DNA from: Stephanodiscus triporus | Taxonomy: Eukaryota > Bacillariophyta > Thalassiosirophyceae > Thalassiosirales > Thalassiosiraceae | Assembly (NCBI GenBank): GCA_036939755.1 | Contig: JALLAZ010001356.1 | Span: forward strand, 1-19,742 | Length of the DNA: 19,742 bases | Reading direction: 5' to 3' | In this document: in pieces, positions 9,101 to 17,267 of the stretch | Layout: each line of letters opens with the position of its first letter | Position numbering within the stretch: position 1 is the stretch's first letter | Position numbers and translations under genes: made by a program | The notes under the pieces: generated by a model | Database searches by the model: none | Told to the model about the DNA's origin: nothing | The model's input: the letters and a program-made list of their open reading frames with translations, nothing else

Positions 9101-10628
9101 GATATACCAACTTCTCTATGTTGATGATGGCGCCTTTCCCTTCCCTACTCGCGACGCGCTGATAAAAGGACTTACCCTCGTCCACAGTCATCTTGCCCGC
9201 TTTGGACTCGAAGTACACATCGGACGAGACGGAGTGTCCTCCAAGACTGAATGCGTCTTCTTCCCTCCCCCCCAATTTTTTGATGATCCAAATTACTCCG
9301 ACCCAACTATTACTACTGGAACTGATGAACCCTGGCTACTCTTTGATGACACCCCTAGCACTTCTCCTGCTTCACCACCAAACACTGCGGTTCAACTCTG
9401 CTCTCCACGACCCACTGGGAGACGAAAACCCAAGAAAAAGAAAGAAACGCAAGAAAGCATTCGATGGAAAAAGATCGATGTCAAATATGACGCACTCCCT
9501 GAAACCCAACCATTTGAAGTTGCTGATGGTTTTGTCACTTTCTGCCGTACCTTCAAGTATTTGGGGTCGCGCATCTCATACAATCTTTGCGACGACGCCG
9601 ACATTGAAGCGCGACTCGCCGCGGCCAATCAGAGTATGGGTGCCCTCAAGGAAGTATGGAGGAATCCACATCTCGACACATATAGCAAGTATCTTCTATT
9701 TCGCGCAATCCCAATGAACCTTCTACTTTGGGGGTGTGAGAATTGGTCCCTACGACAAGATCTACTTCGAAGACTTGAAGTTTTCCTCCATCGCAGTATC
9801 CGCAGAATTCTCCACATCTCCATCACGCAAGTTCAAGAAGAGCGCATCCGAAATAACAAGATTCGCCGTCTGTTCTATGAGATTCCATGTGTCACCAACA
9901 TGATCGCGGCGCGACAACTAGGATTCCTTGGTAAAGTTGTACGCGGTCCACATGATGCTCCAGCCCGTCGTATGCTCACAGCTTGTTGTCAACACAAACG
10001 CAAGCGTGGACGTCCCTATCTCCACAACAAGGATGTCATAGTGCGAAATCTTCGCTTACTATTTGCTCCAATTCCTGAAGTAGTCATTGATGACTACGGA
10101 TCTGTGAAGGATTGGTTCAAGGAGGCGTCACATGAGACATACTGGACAGCTCTTGTAAGATGCCTTCTTGACAAGCAAGCTCCCATTCCCGCCCGACCTA
10201 CTGAATGGCCACCGCCACGGCGACGCAGTCCTCGTGGACACCCATCCTCCTCTGCTCCACAAAATGATGCTGAATTCACTAATACTAGTGATGACGATTG
10301 TCGAAGTGACAGTACAGAAGGCTCACCACCAATACCATCCCCACCACGTCGCCGCCCTCCACCCCCTCCACCGTCTCCTCGTCACAGCCAACCCAGGACA
10401 GAATATGACCCTACAATGGTTGGTCGTAGTCTAGAACACTCCTTTAAAGCGCTTGGTCTCGGTCTTGGCGCCACAGAAACGGAGGTAAAAGTAGCGTATC
10501 GTGCACTTGCTCGAATTTATCACCCTGACAAACATGATCCCGCGAGAACAGGAATGACGCACGTAGAAGCCTCGGAATACTTCAAACTGATCAACAATGC
10601 GCAAGCCTACTTATGTGAAGTTCTCTAA
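6192..10628 (+). CDS. Retrotransposon polyprotein: endonuclease, reverse transcriptase, C-terminal J domain
   Basis: 1478 aa, starting at the first ATG after an in-frame TAA at 6042. Residues 1-220 are basic, then acidic and Pro-rich, and probably bind nucleic acid. Residues about 225-520 are an exonuclease-endonuclease-phosphatase fold with N234 (TQNAHGL), E279 (IQETWL), D411/N413 (GADINAK) and D504/H505 (NDHTAV); it would nick target DNA. The reverse transcriptase (about 735-1125) has KNGKSPGLNGIPPEAYK, D883 (FVDLVKAYD), VGVRQGDNMAPVL, Y976VDD979 and FKYLGS. About 90 extra residues sit between YVDD and FKYLGS, Pro/Asp-rich with a Lys cluster (KPKKKK). The thumb-like region and KRGRP (about 1270) match the usual C-terminus of RTE-like proteins. 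A Pro-rich linker then leads to a J domain (about 1405-1478) with AYRALARIYHPDK (HPD 1444-1446) and a helix III-like YFKLINNAQAYL. Clade placement (RTE-like) is tentative; the enzyme calls are firm. Confidence 0.95.
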   Translation: MVRKLHLTTRCASTMADGLALTGLLHGRRHTLTPLLLPSRIPKDTTCPWTAPTPSDSIHPSRKATYADVLCAPPPRRKRLHRLVRHGRERTIPPSPHRRRRLRRGSWRWQSLAHRLDLLLPSPSLSSTPTPITPDNFDPITQWLPNLHSVSPPPILDTHSTHTTDSPPSDDDQILHDIFDTQRNDVDDEDDDDSIHPTPSPSIPPPHPRAIVQANIRPRHTPNPMDISKICTQNAHGLWCRARDRDGNVITNCERDTTKMEYLIHRMRHDDIDAWLIQETWLEDDDFSTTIGGYHVFRHNSPIGTTGRDHLFRGVAIILSPRYYLAWRAAGSPSPITTTSSGAFAGRFIGLNLKFDSFDIHGRRVKGKSLSLFLASIYHPCHDAPHEQFLETLTSILQKIPRTSNLIIGADINAKVGRRDCEEFKAVLGPHGPPRRNTRGSNLLSLYLSHELRIENTFFDAPNHTTFTNVKDGDKTMIDIFACAKNLHCRVRNCRTIAHGIENDHTAVQLDLVLTSLKRTTSTALHRGTTDWRKIATDLPTQHRYNELLADATADLTDMSYEDFNDAIHKAGAETALFVGSRCDDWFQFNLADLVPPIEERNQLLHALRSSTDLPPSIIDSMRVQLQCLNKNVKDKVLIAKARWAAHVCSKIHNMRANPRVAWEYIRLLTGGSTCHHKQKVKMAMKLDNGSLATNGKENMAVFGPHFERVFNNHRPVDLTILADIPQRPTLHEIDSPITFEEVNAAINKLKNGKSPGLNGIPPEAYKAMNAMTRRRVHEYVSAFFEGDADYDGWHTSQCVPVPKKGNLSDPNKWRGVMLMDVCSKIFSSIMNGRAFRLLELHGTRFQFGGTPTIGCQDGLFTLKTLLNAHKNHDLPSFVAFVDLVKAYDTANHELLLKILGKYGAPPKFIAAIKAMYTDLKVVLKIDKEIQEIVQSVGVRQGDNMAPVLFLFMRGHTPRMYTSRNLTAYEIYQLLYVDDGAFPFPTRDALIKGLTLVHSHLARFGLEVHIGRDGVSSKTECVFFPPPQFFDDPNYSDPTITTGTDEPWLLFDDTPSTSPASPPNTAVQLCSPRPTGRRKPKKKKETQESIRWKKIDVKYDALPETQPFEVADGFVTFCRTFKYLGSRISYNLCDDADIEARLAAANQSMGALKEVWRNPHLDTYSKYLLFRAIPMNLLLWGCENWSLRQDLLRRLEVFLHRSIRRILHISITQVQEERIRNNKIRRLFYEIPCVTNMIAARQLGFLGKVVRGPHDAPARRMLTACCQHKRKRGRPYLHNKDVIVRNLRLLFAPIPEVVIDDYGSVKDWFKEASHETYWTALVRCLLDKQAPIPARPTEWPPPRRRSPRGHPSSSAPQNDAEFTNTSDDDCRSDSTEGSPPIPSPPRRRPPPPPPSPRHSQPRTEYDPTMVGRSLEHSFKALGLGLGATETEVKVAYRALARIYHPDKHDPARTGMTHVEASEYFKLINNAQAYLCEVL

Positions 10629-10801
10629 CGCCAAAAACAAGAAAATCCTATACAAAATCAAAATCTATGCAAGAAAGAATAAAAAACCGCCACCCCAGAC
10701 TGCAACGACCACTCCTAGCAGTCTCACACTACTACACACCTCCAAAAACCCCTACTCTTAACAACACATAAAAAACACCCCCCCCTTTTTGCACATCAAA
10801 C

Positions 10802-12055
10802 ATGACCGACGTACCTACTATTGACGCTCCTCTCCCCCCCATGACTACATCCCAAGTTCGTGCTCCCCTTCTTCCGCTCAACACAAACACCGCTTCTAAT
10901 ACTGACAAGCCAACTGAAAAAATCAAGCTCAAGAAAAAGACGCTACATCTTCCCCATCCAAGCAGCCTCGATGTTCTCCCCTCCCCGACCGACAAATGGA
11001 GTGCGACAACCCATCCCATCAAAGCCTGGGTCGTCGGATATTTAGGCTTTCACATTTCCTACAAACATTTCTACTTCCATCAATGCCGCGTCCTGCTCAC
11101 AAAGGCCTTCGCTACCAGCACCACTGCCTCCACAGTTGGTGACGGTGGTAATCCGAAAGGGAGCACTGAACTTGACGACGTCTGTGGCTCCAACTGCTAC
11201 ATGAATGCGGAGGAATTTCACATGTTTGCCAGGCTTGTTCTTGGACTTCGTCCAGATGAACAGCATGGGACTGAACCCAGCGAACGCTCCTTGCTCAATA
11301 TGCTTCTTGAGGATTTTGTTGTTATTTCTAACCTCCCTGCCTTTTTTGCACTTGATGAGCCTGACGAACGACGCATTCTTGCACGCCGACTTGCCCGTTT
11401 CTCCCTTCTTTTGTTGGGAGCGGACGCTCTCACTCCAACCATCGTCGCCAGAGTATGGGGGGAGAATGAGGTAGTTCGCCGGAACCTCGGCGGTCCGCGC
11501 GGTGATCTCGCATTGATTCGACGCCGGCTCATTTCGCTTGCCAGCGTAGCAAACAACACCTTTCATTTGTGGCTTACTACCAACATCAACGGCAGTGTTC
11601 TTATCCCTTCTGATACCCTTCAACATCTTCCTCCTGGGGTTTGTGACATCTTCAAACTCATCAGCCTTAAAGATGCGGCAATCTACGTGCGCGAGCCTCT
11701 TCAATCCGGTCGCGATCGCATTCATATCCTACAAAACAATCTACGCCAGAATCCGCACACTCCTGTCTCCTCCAACTTCGAAGACATCATAGTTGGGTGG
11801 TACAGCGATTTACTTCTCAGCGGCAATCACTCCAACTGGAGTAGACAATCATATCTTCGCGGCCTACGGCCTTTACACACCTACTCCATAAACATACACG
11901 GAAAACAAATCCACACATATATGTCCCCCCTGTTCCACCCCCTTTCTCTCCTGCTCCTAATTGGATATTCTCCTCGATGGCTTTGCACAGTTGAATACCT
12001 CCTTCTTAGGATACAATGCAGGGGATATCGAAAAAAGGGATCGCAAGCCCAATGA
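10802..12055 (+). CDS. Second open frame of the retroelement, unknown function
   Basis: 417 aa, ATG start, 173 bases after the stop of the reverse transcriptase frame on the same strand and inside the element limits. I recognise no family. The first 60 residues are Pro/Thr-rich then basic (KIKLKKK). The middle reads as a mostly helical globular domain (AWVVGYLGFHISYKHFYF, RRILARRLARFSLLLLGADA, DLALIRRRLISLASVANN). It has few cysteines, no zinc knuckle and no obvious RNA-binding motif, unlike a typical gag-like ORF1, and it lies downstream rather than upstream. The last 50 residues look less natural than an overlapping frame (NTSFLGYNAGDIEKRDRKPN, ending at a TAA near 12087), so this copy may carry a late frameshift. 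It could be an accessory protein translated by reinitiation or from a separate transcript. It is also possibly a captured host gene. Confidence 0.65.
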   Translation: MTDVPTIDAPLPPMTTSQVRAPLLPLNTNTASNTDKPTEKIKLKKKTLHLPHPSSLDVLPSPTDKWSATTHPIKAWVVGYLGFHISYKHFYFHQCRVLLTKAFATSTTASTVGDGGNPKGSTELDDVCGSNCYMNAEEFHMFARLVLGLRPDEQHGTEPSERSLLNMLLEDFVVISNLPAFFALDEPDERRILARRLARFSLLLLGADALTPTIVARVWGENEVVRRNLGGPRGDLALIRRRLISLASVANNTFHLWLTTNINGSVLIPSDTLQHLPPGVCDIFKLISLKDAAIYVREPLQSGRDRIHILQNNLRQNPHTPVSSNFEDIIVGWYSDLLLSGNHSNWSRQSYLRGLRPLHTYSINIHGKQIHTYMSPLFHPLSLLLLIGYSPRWLCTVEYLLLRIQCRGYRKKGSQAQ

Positions 12056-12112
12056 ACCTGTAGGCAGACTCAAACCCTACGGCACCTAAGCCTTTATGGT
12101 AGTGAATTAATT

Positions 12113-12133
12113 AATTGTCTAATTGTCTAATTA
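12113..12133 (+). repeat. Short tandem 3' tail of the retroelement
   Basis: AATTGTCT occurs twice in tandem, preceded by AATTAATT and followed by AATTA. Short tandem tails at this place are typical of several non-LTR clades and mark where target-primed reverse transcription started. Confidence 0.45.
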
Positions 12134-12637
12134 CATTGTTTTGATTTCTTATCGCATTAAATGCGATAAAAAAGTCTCATGTCAGGTGTCTATGTGCCTC
12201 CAGGACCAGTTTGATTTTGTCGGAGTGACCAGGACATGCATGGCTTGGACGATTCGAGGTCGTGAGCGTCAGCATGACGCTTGCCGAGTGGCAAGAACAT
12301 GCATGGCTAGGACGAGTCGAAGATCATGAGCGTCAGCTGGATCTTGTGAGCGCTGTCAAAGCCATGTACGCTCGGTTGTCTAGTCACAATAGAGTCAGTT
12401 TAACCAATAAAATTTCGAAACCGTTCCCACTATTTTTCGTTGTGAACATCCTTCCGTGGAGGATTCACCTAATTGTTTTAGGTCCGTGGTTTCAGACAAC
12501 GAAAATATATTGCATAGGAATGTCAATGCTTCACTCTCAAAGCCAAGAGTGTCGGCAAAAGTAAATTTAGTGGTCTATTATTAATCAACCACAATTGAAC
12601 AACCCTCCACTTCTAGAAGCACCAAATCAAGCCGTGC
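12134..12637. other. Intergenic stretch with a 63-bp imperfect duplication
   Basis: ACATGCATGGCT...CGTGAGCGTCAGC at 12234 recurs at 12297 with changes and a one-base length difference. The plus strand reads as a protein-like fragment in one frame (LAEWQEHAWLGRVEDHERQ then LDLVSAVKAMYARLSSHN), but a stop precedes it and no start or continuation is seen. It may be a relic of a coding repeat. The end of this stretch is the 3' side of the TBCCD1-like gene. Confidence 0.5.
12149..12169. other. Perfect 21-base palindrome
   Basis: TTATCGCATT and AATGCGATAA flank a single central A. It lies 20 bases downstream of the presumed retroelement tail and is followed by a run of A. It could be a transcript-end hairpin, a protein-binding site or part of the insertion target. 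Confidence 0.7.
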
Positions 12638-15600
12638 CTACTTTTCCAAATGAATCAAATCCAAGACCTGCTTGAAATTCCCGCTCGTAACTAACCAATC
12701 CTGGAACCCCCTATTCAACTCCTCCTCCAAAGTTGCCCTCTGGTCACTGTTCAGCTCTTGCATCGCCACCTGGAGAGTGCGCATACGCTCGGCCTTGGCG
12801 ACAACCCTCCTCTCGTAATCGTGCGGCATGTGGAACGGGGATAGCGTCAGCAGGTCTGCAAGCATTCGGCAATACTCACTTTCGATTGGGGATGACAAAC
12901 GTTCTCCTCCTCCCTTCTCGCGTTCGCTGGTGATCCCCGATAGACTGGATGCCACCGTCATGCTTTCGCCACCGGCATCTTCCGCCGCTGCCTGATTATC
13001 CTCCTCCTCATTGTTGGTCCCGCCAGACGCAGCAGCTGCAGCCGCCTCCGCCTGCGATTCTCTCAACTGCTGACGACGCATTGGTGCCTCCTCGCTTTCT
13101 ACCGGAACGAGGAGCACATCGAACTCTGACGACGGGAGGAGGATTGGCGTCTTCATAGAAACGTCGACGGTAGCACGATCGTCGGCTCCGGGAGAAAGGC
13201 TGCTCCCGGCAGATTCTAGTGCAGACGATCCGGGTGTTTGAACGTTAGGAAGTGGAGGAACCTCTAACTTGCAAAGTTCTGCAAAAACAAACGAGATAAT
13301 AGATATTGTGAGGTGAGTAGGAGTACGAAATAAGGCCCCTATTAATAGAGATATCAACCCTCCACTCACCCACGGGAACGTTCCACTTATTGCTTGCACA
13401 TTGCAACGTGGGCAACGCCGTCGGACTCATGCATCTAACCCCCGCGTCCCCGCCTCTTCCGGGGCTCACGGCGGAATCCCCTGCGACACTCCCGCCCACG
13501 CTACCACCACTGCTCGCGCTGCGCAACAAGGCCGCCAATCCAGTTTGCAACAAGTCCTCCCTCAAGCCCTCGTAGAAGGTATTGTACGGCGCGAACTGAC
13601 ACCCGCGATTGTCGCCGACCAACAGCGGCGGACTTGGCGTGAAGACGTTATGCACGACATCGCACGAATTCGACACGACGACGCGCCGCGCCGCGGACGT
13701 GATGATCGTGCGCTCGCAGTCGACGACATGGAGCAGGCCGGCAACGGCGCCGAGGACGATGGTGCAATCCCTACACGCCGCAATGGTTGCGTGTTCGAAA
13801 GGCCGAAGAAGGTAGAAGTGCGTGTCGGAACAATCGGCGACGTGGATGTCGTGAAGACGTCCCGATTCGTTCGAAGCTAACGATGGCAATGACTTCGACA
13901 GTGGTTGATGATGGGATGCAGCAGCCATGACGTTGTCCTGCTTTGCCATTGTCAAAGAAGCCTGCGAGTGGTCCGCCGGGGTCAGTGAGCCGTTGGTGCC
14001 GTCATTATTGCCACTGAAGCTACCACCACCGCCCTGTGTATTTACCCCCGGTTCCAGGAGGACTGTCGTAGAACGCAAATATTGGTAACTCAATTCCTTG
14101 AGATAACTGCTCCCAACCTTGGCAGCGTTAGCCGAGTTGGAGGCGAGGGAGACTCCTATGGACCGTGATGGGGAGGCCGGTTGAATGGGAGAGACGCCCA
14201 TCGACATTTTGGAAAGTCTGGACGTTACATCCACCGAGGAGGACATGGCCGCCGACTGGTTTTCTTTTGTCAATTCCTCCTCCAAGTAACGTCGCAGCAC
14301 CCTCTCTGCGTCGGATACGGTGACCAATCCGTTCTGCATCAAATGCCACCTGTTTGTGGAAGGAGATGTAAGAGAAGATTTCGATTTCCGATGCGCCTCC
14401 AGCTCCTCCAACGCCAGACACTTCAATATATGCTCGCCGATGGCAATGGGCGGCTCGTCGACCAGGCCGCCGCTGGGCGCCTGCAGCACCAGATGCAAAC
14501 GATCCAACTCCTCGATCGTTAATTCGACGTAGACGCCGATGGTCCCATGTTCTCGTTGGTGATCTTGCAAGATGGTTGCAATGTCTAAATCGTTGACGGC
14601 ATTCCGATTCGACCTACCCCCATTGCTGCCACCACCTCCTCCTCCTCCCTTCGCAGCCAGCGTGGCCAGCGCCTTGCAAGCCAACCTGTTACGGGGCACG
14701 GCGCACAGTAGCACGAACTTGCGGAGGTGCCGGAGCAGGAAGGCGGCGCAGTTGGCGTTGTTCTGGTGCATCCCCGGGGACGACGCATGGAGCCTCGTGC
14801 GCGGCGAGAGAGACCTGTTGTGAAACAGCGCGAAGTCGAGCGTCGGATCGCCGTCGGACGCGCCGCCCGGATTCTCCGCGTGGTCGGCGAAGCGACGGTC
14901 GTCATCGCCGGAGGTGCATCTCAGGAACGCCTCGTTCTCGCAATGGACCAGCAGGAACATAGAGATCAGCCACACGGGAAGCTCACGAGCGGAGTGCCTC
15001 GCGGGCTTCATCCCGCCTCCTCCTCCTCCTCCTCCTCCCCGAGAGGGGGTGCTCGGATGACCGTGATGATCCCTGTTCCGTCCGTCCGATCCCGACGACG
15101 GATCGGCGGCGGCGGATCGTACAGAACCCATGGAGGATTGCGAATTGCAGCTGAAGAGCGGCGGTATGCAGTCCGAGCTCGTATTCGCGGAGGCCGAGGA
15201 GGAGGAGGGGGCGGACGACGACGACGACGATGACGACGACGACGACGCGCCGGCGTGGAGGGAGGACGCCGACCTCGCGACGGCGCCGAAGGGCCCCGCC
15301 GCCGCATCGCCGACGTCGCCGCCGAGTATTCGCTCGCGGAGGATACCCCCGGACCCGCCCCCCCGCGCGCTCAGGCTCGCGACGTACAGGGTGTGGAACA
15401 TGGTCGCCATCTCCCAGAAGAGGGCAGCGCTCGGCTCGCTCCACTTGAGTATGTTCCACGCCTCCGTGATCCAAACGGTGTAGTGCGTCCGCCACGACGC
15501 GAAGGATTCGAGCGCCTCGGCCGTGGAGAGGAGGGATAGAGGATTGGCCGACGACGATTGGAACGACTGATCGACTGGCAGGCCGACGGGGGAGGCCCCG

Positions 15601-16295
15601 CCGGGGGTGGGTCCGTAGTAGCCCGGGGAGGAGGAGGTCTTGGGCGTCTGGGGCACGCCCGCGAAGGACGACGTGGTCGCCGATACGACGCCGCCGCCGC
15701 TACGCAGCAGCTGGAGGACGTGCGCAGGCAGGTGCTGCTGCTGTCGATTCGTCTCGGGCGTCGCCGGCGCCGACGACGACGACATCGTCGTTCCGGCGGC
15801 GGACGGGCCGTGGTCCGAGGGCGGCAGGAGTCGATCCGCGAGGCCGCTCCCGTGGAATATGTTGATGCGTTCCCCCCCGGGGGGGAGTATCCCCCGGCTC
15901 GCCGCGGCGTGCGACGCATGCGCGCTCAGGGCCGACGAGAGCTGCAGGACCAGATCCGGACTCAGGTTGCGTGCGTGGTCCGGGGAGAGGACCGCGCCTC
16001 CGAAGGCGTGCGGCTTGGATGCCAACGACGTCGCCGCGATCCCGCGCTGAGGATGATGATGATTCTGCTGCTGCCGTTGCTGAGGATGTTGATGATGCGA
16101 CGACGAAGGATACGGAGGTTGGAGGGGACGGCCGACGTGCCGGTGGACGGAGGGAGGGACTGGATGTCGACCCTCGTCGTCGGGGTGGTCGTCATCCGCC
16201 GCCGCCGCGCCGTCGAACAATGACCCCTCGCTGGGACTGCCGCCGGACGTCGACGTCAGGCCGCGCGGAGTATTGTGCGTGAATGACGATGTCAT
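12638..16295 (-). CDS. TBCCD1: TBCC domain-containing protein 1 homologue (two exons)
   Basis: Exon 1 is 16295-13370 and exon 2 is 13278-12638; the phases match (1 and 2) and give 1188 aa, about twice the size of animal TBCCD1. The family acts at centrosomes and basal bodies (organelle positioning, cell shape) and is related to tubulin cofactor C. Residues 1-250 are low-complexity (His/Gln/Ser/Gly). About 255-305 holds the family's N-terminal helical block (WITEAWNILKWSEPSAALFW), followed by a second Ser/Gly-rich insert. About 805-930 is the right-handed beta-helix TBCC/C-CAP domain (DCSDTHFYLLRPFEHATIAA, RRVVVSNSCDVVHNVFTPSP, APYNTFYEGLREDLLQTGL). Exon 2 ends with EELNRGFQDWLVTSGNFKQV, matching the conserved C-terminal tail of TBCCD1. 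Runs of Ser, Gly and Pro codons explain the many open frames on the opposite strand. The ATG at 16295 is the first after an in-frame TAA upstream. Exact N-terminus is moderately certain; identity is strong. Confidence 0.88.
13279..13369 (-). other. Intron of the TBCCD1-like gene
   Basis: 91 bp. Donor GTGAGT at 13369 downward, acceptor TTTTTGCAG ending at 13279. Reading through would stop at 13245; splicing restores the frame (codon GAA split after its first base) and adds the conserved C-terminal tail. Confidence 0.85.
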
Positions 16296-16499
16296 GACGA
16301 TGTCGGTCTCGAGCGACGGCGTCGTCCGGTTCGCTTTACCCTGCAGTGTTTTTTACCTAGGAGAGATAAGAATGTCCCAATTGGGAAGCAAATCCCGATT
16401 ACAATATTTTTTATTGTCCCCTCCCGCCGCTCGCTCACCCCACCCCACCACCACGCCCACACACTCTCCCACTCCCACACATCCAGGACATCTTCAGCC
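16296..16499. promoter_or_regulatory. Shared divergent promoter, TBCCD1-like and acyl carrier protein genes
   Basis: Only 204 bp separate the two start codons, which face away from each other, so both 5' untranslated regions and promoters must fit here. The half near the acyl carrier protein gene is C/A-rich (repeated CACCCC and CCCACAC). An AT-rich core (ACAATATTTTTTATTG) lies at about 16400-16416. No classical TATA box is assignable. Confidence 0.5.
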
Positions 16500-16922
16500 A
16501 TGTTCGCCACACGCACCGCCGCATCACGCTTCGCAGCACGAGCCGCCGTCTCATCTACCTCGAGGGTGGCATTCGTGCCGGCGGCACCTCAACAGCCGTC
16601 GATGATGGCTGTTCGATGCTTTGGCGCCACCGTGAGTGTCGGCTTGTTGCGTTTGCTTTCGTGCGTGCGTGCGTGCGTGCGTGCGATGCATGCGCGCTCC
16701 CCCCCCCCCCAGTCGCCTTGGCCTCGTCTCCAATGTCTTGGAAGCGAACAACCCCTCGTCGGCGTGTTATCGAATCGGGGGAGGAGGTAGATGGATTTTT
16801 ACGTGCTCACAACATGTCTTCGTCTCACGCATCTTTTTTTCTTGCTCCTGCGTCCTTGCCCGCGTCGACACCGCCGCCATCCATTTCTCCCACCCTCGCA
16901 TACTCCTCCGAATGACTATAAA

Positions 16923-16957
<35 letters not shown>

Positions 16958-17267
16958 CTTCCCACGAATCCCAAAAATCGAATATCGTAATGGACAACCC
17001 CCCCCCCCACAGACCTTCCTTCCCCCCGCCGAGGTCCAGGAGCGCATCCTCACCGTGATCAAGAACTTCGACAAGATCGACCCCGCGAAGGTCCAACCGA
17101 CGTCGAAGTTCGGCGACGACCTAGGACTCGATTCCCTCGACGCCGTCGAGGTCGTGATGGCCATCGAGGACGAATTCGCGATCGAGATCCCCGACGCCGA
17201 GGCCGACAGGATCGGCAGCGTCAGCGACGCCGTGGAGTACGTTTCCGCCCATCCCATGGCCAAGTAG
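16500..17267 (+). CDS. Mitochondrial acyl carrier protein (two exons)
   Basis: Exon 1 is 16500-16631 and exon 2 is 17013-17267, phase 0, 128 aa. Residues 1-44 form a mitochondrial presequence: Arg/Ala/Ser-rich, no acidic residues, ending MAVRCFGAT, with an R-C-F pattern fitting matrix peptidase cleavage. The rest is a full acyl carrier protein (EVQERILTVIKNFDKIDPAK, FGDDLGLDSLDAVEVVMAIE, FAIEIPDAEADRI). S85 in GLDSLDAVE is the 4'-phosphopantetheine site. In mitochondria this protein carries growing acyl chains for lipoate synthesis and is also a complex I and LYR-protein partner (NDUFAB1/ACPM type). A plastid form is less likely: I see no hydrophobic signal peptide before the transit part, as stramenopile plastid targeting requires. 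The gene shares a 204-bp divergent promoter with the TBCCD1-like gene. Confidence 0.93.
16632..17012 (+). other. Intron of the acyl carrier protein gene, with simple repeats
   Basis: 381 bp, donor GTGAGT, acceptor C-tract then ACAG. It contains a GTGC repeat of six units (16661-16684) and an AAC repeat of about 11 units (16924-16956). A second acceptor-like site (C-tract then CAG, ending 16712) is present, but using it would run through unrelated sequence before the conserved domain. Confidence 0.88.

Larger units (their letters stand above)
5946..12128 (+). mobile_element. Non-LTR retrotransposon, two open frames, EN-RT-J domain type
   Basis: The element holds an intact 1478-aa endonuclease/reverse transcriptase frame and a downstream 417-aa frame. 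There are no long terminal repeats, integrase, protease or RNase H. The 5' limit is set by the end of the RAP pseudogene near 5940. The 3' limit is set by a repetitive tail of 8-bp units (AATTGTCT at 12113-12120 and 12121-12128), like the short tandem tails of CR1/RTE-type elements. CTAATTA occurs at both proposed ends (5939-5945 and 12127-12133) and could be a target duplication, but it overlaps the tail repeat. The 5' untranslated region has two short upstream frames (6008-6040 and 6127-6150). Intact frames suggest a young copy. Confidence 0.75.

Noticed and set aside
5946..12128. LTR retrotransposon or retrovirus-like element
   Set aside because: No flanking long repeats, no integrase, protease or RNase H; the endonuclease type and reverse transcriptase motifs are of non-LTR type.
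15558..16223. Plus-strand 221-aa open frame and several others opposite the TBCCD1-like exon
   Set aside because: They are Arg/Gly-rich mirrors of GC-rich triplet runs in the minus-strand gene and carry no domain.
16713..17012. Alternative earlier acceptor in the acyl carrier protein gene
   Set aside because: Using it would insert about 100 non-conserved codons and the AAC repeat before the conserved domain; the acceptor at 17012 joins presequence and domain in phase.
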